Shown here piece after piece: positions 7,168 to 12,038 of a stretch of 13,284 nucleotides of DNA (the first letter of the stretch is position 1; each line of letters opens with the position of its first letter). A program made the translations under genes and the position numbers. Origin of the DNA: an uncultured Alphaproteobacteria bacterium (lineage in GTDB: Bacteria > Pseudomonadota > Alphaproteobacteria > Micavibrionales > Micavibrionaceae); assembly GCA_937124505.1 (NCBI GenBank), contig CAKZKV010000046.1, positions 1 through 13,284 on the forward strand. The letters run 5' to 3'. The notes under the pieces are model-generated. The model saw only the letters and a list, made by a program, of their open reading frames with translations. It searched no databases and was not told the origin of the DNA.

Positions 7168-7863
7168 CTATTTCCCTCCGTAAAGACCCTGAAACCCTTT
7201 TGTGACTTTTTCAATCATGGACGGGTCTTTTTCGCGCCAGTATTTTGGGCTGCGCATCATGGAATACAGTTCTGTTTCGGACATAGACGGCTTAACCTCT
7301 GTGCGAGGTGATGGCGCTTTTTCCTTCGCGTCCCCTGTCATCATGCGATACAGCGCCATGACTCCCTCATAAGAACTGGCAAGGCCTTTCAAAACCTCTG
7401 CCGGCAGATTCTTTTGCCCGAACGTTAAGAGCTGAGAGGAAATTTCCCGCCACTTTTCCTCACCGCCGAATGCCTCTTTCAAGCGATCCAGTTCACGCTC
7501 GGCCTGAAACTCCGCCGCAATGTCCATAATCAGAGGAATCAGTTTTTCCGCCGCCAGATCATACACCTCTTGCGCTTGTTCCGGCGTAAAACCGCGTTCT
7601 GCCAGGCGTTGATTAATGTCTTCATCCGGCTCAAACAGACCATGCGCACACTCAATATGGTAATTTAAGGGATCTTGAGAACACGGCACGGCGCGCTCCG
7701 ACAATTTTTTCTCAAGAGCCAGATATGACTTGAGCAACGATTCGACACGAATCTCGCCGGTTTCCGGATTCAAAAACTTTTCCGGGACCTTGAGAGATGA
7801 CTCAGGATTTTGTTCCTGTGGATCATTTTGGGTCAGATCAGGGGTCAGTAGGGTATCATTCAT
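7168..7863 (-). CDS. Capsid assembly scaffold protein, T7 gp9-like
   Basis: 231 aa, acidic and helical. It has the two conserved ends of the podoviral scaffold family: residues 25-56, KVPEKFLNPETGEIRVESLLKSY followed by LEKKLSE, and the C-terminal segment (about 193-231), MSETELYSMM then PKYWREKDPSMIEKVTKGFQ, which in this family corresponds to the coat-binding tail. The middle is rich in E, A and Q helices. It guides capsid assembly and is lost before packaging. The start at 7863 overlaps the portal stop by 8 nt and has AGGAG 7 nt upstream, so the two are translationally coupled. The gene ends head to head with PilZ. No terminator separates the two stops. Confidence 0.85.
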   Translation of the reverse strand: MNDTLLTPDLTQNDPQEQNPESSLKVPEKFLNPETGEIRVESLLKSYLALEKKLSERAVPCSQDPLNYHIECAHGLFEPDEDINQRLAERGFTPEQAQEVYDLAAEKLIPLIMDIAAEFQAERELDRLKEAFGGEEKWREISSQLLTFGQKNLPAEVLKGLASSYEGVMALYRMMTGDAKEKAPSPRTEVKPSMSETELYSMMRSPKYWREKDPSMIEKVTKGFQGLYGGK

Positions 7864-9400
7864 TTGTTTTCTCCTGTGGTAAGGGTTCTTGTAAAGGGGG
7901 TGAAAGTGTCTGTGATTCTGACAAAGCTGCCAGCGCCTTCGGATTTTTGATCAGGTCACCGGGAACGCCAAGGGCTTCGCCCAAAAAACGGGCGGCGGCC
8001 CCCAGATCAACGGATTGTGCCGCCTCCCCGCCCATGGCCAATGCGCTGTTAATCCAGCTCAGCGTATTCTGCACATTGCCTTGTGACTGTGCGCGTGCAA
8101 GAGGCGAGCGGTAATCAATCGTGACACTGCGCCCGTCAATCATCACGTCCGGCACTTCTCCGCGACGACGCAAAATACTGTACGCACGCTGAATCAGCGG
8201 AGTCAGAAACTCCGACTGCAAGCGCCCGTACGTCGCGCCCAGAAGCAGTGCCATTTCCGCCGCGCGTTCCAACACTTCCGTAGCCGTCATGCGCGGGGCG
8301 TTCACAGGGGCCAGCTTATCGGCGAGCAGGGCATGACGAATCCGCGTCCGCAAATCCTCTAAAACGATCTGCGACACATCGAACCGTCCCGGCATTTCCA
8401 GAGGCGACAAGCCTTTTGAGCCGACCGCCTTCGGAATAATCGTACCGGGCTTGAGTTCGATATTAGAAGGGTTCAAAACGCCGTCATCATCCGCCTGCCA
8501 GATGCCGGAGACGGAAATCGAGGCATTCTTCAAAATCAGCTCCACGACCTTGTTCGCGGTTTTAATGTCCGGCAGGGCCTTCATAACTGGCGATCGTCCG
8601 TAAATTTCCCCCGGTGATTTCTGCCAGCGGAAATTGATCACCGGAGAGATCGGCAATTTTAACCGCAGGAGTTCCTGATCCACCCCCTCTTCATTCAGCA
8701 GGGCATGATAGAGAATACTTCCCCCTTTCAGCGGTAAAATCGACTCGAGAATGGAAAATTTCTGTTGCGGGTCTTTTTCCCCAACACTTACAACCTTGTT
8801 TGGAAGGTCTGCAAAGGGATAACGCGCCTGTATTTGAGAGAGCGTCAGGAATAACTCGCGAAACGTTCCATCCAGAATGCCGCTTTCTCCTTCCTCCAGA
8901 GAGATATGCGCAAGAGGCGTGGCCGTAAAACGAAACGCAGAGAAATTCCCCGGCTCGGTTTCTTCAAAAAACAGGGACGCCGTTCCCCCGACGATCAGGT
9001 CGAGAAAGCACTGATGTACCTCCACCGCAAAGTTACTGCGGTCAAAATGCGTTTGTAACGTCCGCCCTGCCTTTTCCAGAACAGGACTGAGGGCTGCGGC
9101 TTCCCCTGCGGACAGGGCCGGACCGGGTTTCAGGCCAAACCACTGCGTCCATGGTGGTGTGAGATTTCCCAGCATGCTGGCCGCCAGTTGGTCAGCGGCG
9201 TCCATCGCCGTCGCATCATAAATCTGCTCCGTCCGCACAGCGCCGGTTTGATAAGACCCGAAAAAATTCCCACGCTGCGGCAAGGCATGGTCATAGCAAT
9301 CCTGCCAGGTCGGCAGCCAGTTTTCACGCCGTTCTTTGGCACGTGCATGCCGTCTGACGATCTCCTCTAGTAAGAGATCGCTGTCCAATATATCTGTCAT
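7856..9400 (-). CDS. Portal / head-to-tail connector, T7 gp8-like
   Basis: 514 aa, close to T7 gp8 (536 aa). The N-terminus has the typical ARAKERRENWLPTWQDCYDHALPQRG block (about 19-44), then YDATAMDAADQLAASMLGNLTPPWTQWF (about 60-87). A central PVINFRWQKSPGEIYGRSPVMKALPDIKTAN stretch and a late APRMTATEVLERAAEMALLLGATYGRLQSE segment are the best conserved parts of this connector family. The dodecameric ring is the vertex for DNA entry and tail attachment. The start at 9400 is supported by AAGGA 9 nt upstream. The preceding small gene ends at 9414, 13 nt away. The longer frame to 9460 would overlap that gene and lacks homology. Confidence 0.9.
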   Translation of the reverse strand: MTDILDSDLLLEEIVRRHARAKERRENWLPTWQDCYDHALPQRGNFFGSYQTGAVRTEQIYDATAMDAADQLAASMLGNLTPPWTQWFGLKPGPALSAGEAAALSPVLEKAGRTLQTHFDRSNFAVEVHQCFLDLIVGGTASLFFEETEPGNFSAFRFTATPLAHISLEEGESGILDGTFRELFLTLSQIQARYPFADLPNKVVSVGEKDPQQKFSILESILPLKGGSILYHALLNEEGVDQELLRLKLPISPVINFRWQKSPGEIYGRSPVMKALPDIKTANKVVELILKNASISVSGIWQADDDGVLNPSNIELKPGTIIPKAVGSKGLSPLEMPGRFDVSQIVLEDLRTRIRHALLADKLAPVNAPRMTATEVLERAAEMALLLGATYGRLQSEFLTPLIQRAYSILRRRGEVPDVMIDGRSVTIDYRSPLARAQSQGNVQNTLSWINSALAMGGEAAQSVDLGAAARFLGEALGVPGDLIKNPKALAALSESQTLSPPLQEPLPQEKTNE

Positions 9401-9413
9401 GTTCAAAAATCCT

Positions 9414-9731
9414 TTATTCGCCGAGAAGTGTTTTTCTTTGCGGGACGATGCCGCTGGCACTCAAAAGGCCGCGAAATCCGGTCTGGATCGTGCCGGACAA
9501 ACCACGGTTCCGGCGCAGCAGGTTTGTGATCCGCACTTCCGTATCGCTGTTCGTGGCGATTTCGCCGTCTGCTCCGCTCTCCACATTTGTTTGCGGAACA
9601 ATCATCTCCGTTTCTGCTACATTGTCCGTTTGTGCAACGTTCGTATTTGTTGCCGGGACAGGCTGGGTCACAGTGATAATCTGGGGTTGCAAAGTTGCCG
9701 GCACTTTTGGCCGGGAGGTTAAAGAGCCCAT
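9414..9731 (-). CDS. Conserved small protein upstream of the portal
   Basis: 105 aa. The N-terminus MGSLTSRPKVPA is followed by a low-complexity P/T/V/Q segment (about 13-65). The C-terminus, LLRRNRGLSGTIQTGFRGLL then PQRKTLLGE, is basic and ends in a conserved KTLLGE tail. I recognise this pattern as a small conserved protein preceding portal genes in alphaproteobacterial T7-like prophages, but its function is unknown. The shape (disordered linker plus short basic C-terminus) would suit an assembly adaptor. Start 9731 has AAGGA about 8 nt upstream, and the portal follows after 13 nt. Confidence 0.7.
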   Translation of the reverse strand: MGSLTSRPKVPATLQPQIITVTQPVPATNTNVAQTDNVAETEMIVPQTNVESGADGEIATNSDTEVRITNLLRRNRGLSGTIQTGFRGLLSASGIVPQRKTLLGE

Positions 9732-9767
9732 GTTTAATCCTTTCCTTTATGATAATATGTGCCTCAC

Positions 9768-9823
9768 TGTCATTTCGAGGGAAGAGAGCAAGCATAGGGG
9801 ACACAATGAATCATTGTGTCCCC
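9768..9823. repeat. Repeat remnant with perfect 13-bp hairpin
   Basis: TGTCATTTCGAGG (9768-9780) is identical to the left end of the element at 5064. It is followed by GGGGACACAATGA/TCATTGTGTCCCC (9797-9823), a perfect 13-bp stem with a one-base centre. On the minus strand no T-tract follows, so it is not a good terminator for the upstream gene. At 9854-9865, AAACTACAGAGG matches the outer arm of the chromosomal repeat at 11586-11815. The whole gap 9732-9920 (189 bp) contains repeats and no gene. Confidence 0.65.
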
Positions 9824-9920
9824 GTTGTTCTTTTCGTCCCATGAATAAATTTCAAACTACAGAGGTCACAGAGCGTTAAGAAATAATTTGAGATTCCGGA
9901 TTTATGAGTAGAACTCTCTT

Positions 9921-10334
9921 TTATTTTTTCTCCAGATACTTAAACAACTGATACGGCGTCAGAATACGCATCTTACGCACCCCGGCCAGACGTTTCACCG
10001 CCTCGACACAGGTAAAAAAGGCAGGTGGCAGCGGTTTGTGCTTAAACTCAGTTGTCGGGATCGGCACAACTTTCAAACCACGGTTGCTCAACCATTTCGG
10101 TAGATCAAAATCCGCGGGCAACTGATGATGAACGGCGATTTCGGTCTTATGTGCCAGAGGATCGCACGTGATCCATTTTGAACCGTCATTCAGAATCGCG
10201 TAGCAATGGCGGAATCCCTTCTTTAAAAACCATTTAATCCAGCGGATTTCACTTTCCCCGCTAAAAACTATCCACATATTTTGCGGGTCATTTTGTGTCA
10301 AAATCTTGTTTGTATCTGTTATGTTCCTGTTCAT
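9921..10334 (-). CDS. Papain-fold-like protein, possible permuted NlpC/P60
   Basis: 137 aa, basic C-terminus, no signal peptide. Two blocks stand out: GFRHCYAILNDGSKWITCDPL (40-60) and FFTCVEAVKRLAG (106-118). In permuted NlpC/P60 proteins (YiiX/LRAT type) the catalytic His lies in an early strand (HxGI) and the Cys opens a later helix (CSELV). H43 and C109 are in matching places, with D58 or E65 as possible third residue. The family seems common near alphaproteobacterial phage genes. A peptidoglycan or peptide hydrolase role is an inference; a non-enzymatic role is equally possible. The start at 10334 shares ATGA with the upstream stop (4-nt overlap) and has GAGG 8 nt upstream, so it is translationally coupled. 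Confidence 0.65.
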   Translation of the reverse strand: MNRNITDTNKILTQNDPQNMWIVFSGESEIRWIKWFLKKGFRHCYAILNDGSKWITCDPLAHKTEIAVHHQLPADFDLPKWLSNRGLKVVPIPTTEFKHKPLPPAFFTCVEAVKRLAGVRKMRILTPYQLFKYLEKK

Positions 10335-10762
10335 TCTGCGGCCTCATATATTCTCATATTGTCAATCCAGTTCGAATCACGCGGTGGGCGCGCGGCGACG
10401 ATTCCCTTTTCCACCAACACAACCTCCATCCGGTCCATCGCCTCATGCCACAGGCGGTACGCCCGCACCTCTTTCGGACGACGGCGATCCGGCGGACACA
10501 TCCGCAATCCGTAATGACGAAGCACCTGAATATGATCCATCAGCAGGCGGCGGTGGCGGTAAAGCCGGTCCACAACTTTCAGGATGTCCACCGGCTCACA
10601 GGGACGGGGAACCGTTGCCAGTCCCGCCGTGACGCGCGCACCCTCCGCCTTGGCCTTTTGCGCCGCCAGAAACCAGAACCACGCGGATTCTGCACTGTCA
10701 AAACATTCACAGAGTGTTTGAGATACGGCAGACATGCCGTAAGATGTGTTTTTGGATGACAT
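10331..10762 (-). CDS. Conserved protein of unknown function, first gene of the SOS-controlled operon
   Basis: 143 aa, helical, strongly basic in the middle. Conserved-looking blocks are FDSAESAWFWFLAAQKAKAE (about 21-40), VPRPCEPVDILKVVDRLYRHRR (about 50-71) and RLWHEAMDRMEVVLVEKGIV (about 103-122). I recognise the pattern as a conserved alphaproteobacterial family of unknown function. Its place at the head of the operon and basic character would allow a DNA-binding or packaging role, but no HTH is evident. The start at 10762 has AAGG about 10 nt upstream, and the frame upstream to 10879 covers the promoter and LexA boxes and is therefore not coding. A later ATG at 10735 lacks a ribosome site. 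Confidence 0.65.
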   Translation of the reverse strand: MSSKNTSYGMSAVSQTLCECFDSAESAWFWFLAAQKAKAEGARVTAGLATVPRPCEPVDILKVVDRLYRHRRLLMDHIQVLRHYGLRMCPPDRRRPKEVRAYRLWHEAMDRMEVVLVEKGIVAARPPRDSNWIDNMRIYEAAE

Positions 10763-10788
10763 TACTGAAAAACCTTTTTTGATGACAA

Positions 10789-10860
10789 ATGTATGTGGGA
10801 AAAGAACGCTTACGCTTGACGCAACTGTTCCCTTTATGTTCTTATTATTCTCACATACAT
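10789..10860. repeat. Inverted pair of 13-bp sites around the operon promoter
   Basis: ATGTATGTGGGAA (10789-10801) and the complement of 10848-10860 (ATGTATGTGAGAA) differ at one position. The right copy is part of an operator-like palindrome, TTCTCA-N6-TGAGAA on the minus strand (about 10865-10848), that sits in the spacer between -35 and -10. The left copy lies in the leader. Because the predicted start point is between them, they would not pair in mRNA; they look more like two sites for a DNA-binding protein. Confidence 0.45.
10827..10841. promoter_or_regulatory. LexA (SOS) box, start-point site
   Basis: GTTC-CCTTTAT-GTTC matches exactly the alphaproteobacterial LexA box GTTC-N7-GTTC. It overlaps the predicted start point of the virion operon, where LexA binding would block initiation. 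Confidence 0.7.
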
Positions 10861-10873
10861 GAGAACGTGTCAA
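10844..10873 (-). promoter_or_regulatory. Promoter of the virion operon
   Basis: Minus strand -35 TTGACA (10873-10868), 18-bp spacer, -10 AATAAT (10849-10844), five of six matching consensus. The start point is predicted near 10837, about 75 nt before the first ATG at 10762. One LexA box covers the -35 and another the start point. Confidence 0.65.
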
Positions 10874-10877
10874 GAAC
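10863..10877. promoter_or_regulatory. LexA (SOS) box, -35 site
   Basis: GAAC-GTGTCAA-GAAC on the plus strand is GTTC-N7-GTTC on the minus strand, again an exact match to the alphaproteobacterial box. The seven-base centre contains the TTGACA -35 hexamer. Confidence 0.7.
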
Positions 10878-10907
10878 AAAATAAGAATATTTTCCTATTT
10901 TTTAAAA

Positions 10908-10936
10908 TAGAAATATTATTTCTTTCGTGGTAGTCT
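10908..10936 (+). promoter_or_regulatory. Possible promoter of the exporter gene
   Basis: -35 TAGAAA (10908-10913, 4 of 6), 17-bp spacer, -10 TAGTCT (10931-10936). The -10 ends 7 nt before the ATG at 10944, so transcription could start at or near the start codon; no Shine-Dalgarno is present. An A/T-rich imperfect hairpin (10886-10917) overlaps the -35. Confidence 0.35.
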
Positions 10937-10943
10937 TTCGCAA

Positions 10944-11570
10944 ATGGATATTCTCACTGGCTCCCTTGCGATTTTTTCCCTGTTCCTGATTGCGGCAATG
11001 TCGCCGGGGCCGGATCTGCTGATTGTCTTGCGTAATTCGCTTGGTGCGGGGCGCAAGGCGGGCATTCACACCGCCATGGGCGTGGCCCTTGGTATCTATG
11101 TTCATGTTGCTTATTCCATGGCCGGGATTGCGATTATTATTTCGCAGTCCATTTTGCTGTTTAACATCCTGAAATATGCCGGGGCGTGTTACCTCCTGTA
11201 TCTGGCTTATAAAGCCCTGCGCTCGAAAGGCTGGAGCATTCACAGTGAAAAAGCGCAAAATCCCGATAAATCGTTTTACGCGTGCTTTTATCAGGGCTTT
11301 ATCACCAACGCCCTGAACCCGAAAGCAACGCTATTCTTTCTGGCCCTGTTTACACAATTTATAACCCCGGAAACCTCTCTGGCCGTACAATTCTGGTATG
11401 GAACAATCTGCTCCGTGACCGTGTTCGGGTGGTTTTCCGTGGTCGCCCTGTGCCTGACCCATGCGCCTATCCGTGCAAGGCTGGCCAAAGTCTCCATCTG
11501 GATTGACCGGGTAACGGGGCTTGCCTTTATCGCCCTTGCCGCACGCATTGCCACCGCCAAGGCGGGGTAA
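10944..11570 (+). CDS. LysE/RhtB-family amino-acid exporter
   Basis: 208 aa, the usual length for the LysE/RhtB family of inner-membrane amino-acid (lysine, homoserine, threonine) efflux proteins. The family signature is present: SPGPD at 20-24 in the first helix, GRKAGIHTAMGVALG (36-50), GFITNALNPKATLFFLALFTQF (118-139) and the last helix IDRVTGLAFIALAARIA (187-203). About six hydrophobic segments can be seen. The substrate cannot be told from sequence. The gene is divergent from the virion operon and is probably chromosomal, marking the right edge of the phage-derived block. No clear terminator follows; repeats begin within 20 nt of the stop. Confidence 0.9.
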   Translation: MDILTGSLAIFSLFLIAAMSPGPDLLIVLRNSLGAGRKAGIHTAMGVALGIYVHVAYSMAGIAIIISQSILLFNILKYAGACYLLYLAYKALRSKGWSIHSEKAQNPDKSFYACFYQGFITNALNPKATLFFLALFTQFITPETSLAVQFWYGTICSVTVFGWFSVVALCLTHAPIRARLAKVSIWIDRVTGLAFIALAARIATAKAG

Positions 11571-11585
11571 ATATTAAATAGCTTT

Positions 11586-11815
11586 TACTACAGAGTACAC
11601 AGCGATCACAGAGGAGACTTGCCACCGGTCAATTTTTGAAAAGCGCTTATTTTCCGTCATTGCGAGGAGCCGCAGGCGACGAAGCAATCTAGAGAGACCA
11701 AAGCTTTTTGGATCGCCACGCTCCCGTTGGTCGCTCGCGATGACGAAATTGACGGGTGGCAAGCAGAGGAGATACCTCACAATACTCTGCGTTCTCTGTT
11801 TGCCTCTGTAGTTTA
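11586..11815. repeat. Composite nested inverted repeat, 230 bp
   Basis: Outer arms: TACTACAGAG (11586) with the complement of CTCTGTAGTTTA near 11806-11815, and CTTGCCACCGGTCAATTT (11618-11635) with the complement of 11746-11763 (17 of 18). Inside lies a second complete element, 11655-11745, whose ends are CGTCATTGCGAG and CGTCATCGCGAG. The inner unit belongs to the widespread CGTCATTGCGAGG family, the outer to the ACTACAGAGG family. The arrangement suggests the inner element inserted into the outer one. No gene lies here. Confidence 0.75.
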
Positions 11816-11858
11816 TATTTATAGTTGTTCTGCTTAAGAATTAGACACATGCCCGTTC

Positions 11859-11919
11859 CGTCATCACACGCTTTATGCGTGTGATCCATGGATTGCACGG
11901 ACAAAGCCGTGCAATGACG
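11859..11919. repeat. 61-bp cloverleaf-like hairpin element
   Basis: Outer stem CGTCAT/ATGACG (11859-11864, 11914-11919) encloses two perfect 9-bp hairpins: ATCACACGC/GCGTGTGAT (11863-11885) and ATTGCACGG/CCGTGCAAT (11892-11915), joined by CCATGG. It can fold as a three-way junction in RNA or single-stranded DNA. It is not a tRNA. The remaining stretch up to 12000 is A/T-rich and shows no gene. Confidence 0.75.
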
Positions 11920-12004
11920 AATTTAAAAAGTGTCCTGTTCTTATTTGGAATCACTATATTTAAAAAAATCTATAGATTTATCACTCCGTTTCCGATTCGC
12001 ATGC

Positions 12005-12032
12005 TTGCCATAGACCGAAATCCGGCTACACT
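12005..12032 (+). promoter_or_regulatory. Promoter of pepA, predicted leaderless
   Basis: -35 TTGCCA (12005-12010), 16-bp spacer, -10 TACACT (12027-12032). The -10 ends 6 nt before the ATG at 12039, placing transcription start at the A of the start codon. There is no Shine-Dalgarno, which agrees with a leaderless mRNA. Confidence 0.55.
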
Positions 12033-12038
12033 TTCTAT

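Noticed and set aside
10295..10759. Plus-strand open frames opposite the first operon genes
   Set aside because: Several overlap each other in different frames and none shows a domain or ribosome site; the minus-strand genes have coupled starts and conserved blocks.
11574..11904. Short minus-strand open frames in the gap between exporter and pepA
   Set aside because: They translate inverted-repeat DNA (ends such as CGTCATTGCGAG), so they are not genes.
11859..11919. tRNA or structured RNA gene
   Set aside because: The three-way fold suggested a tRNA, but there is no anticodon arm, T-loop sequence or CCA-compatible acceptor stem; the shared CGTCAT ends mark it as a repeat.
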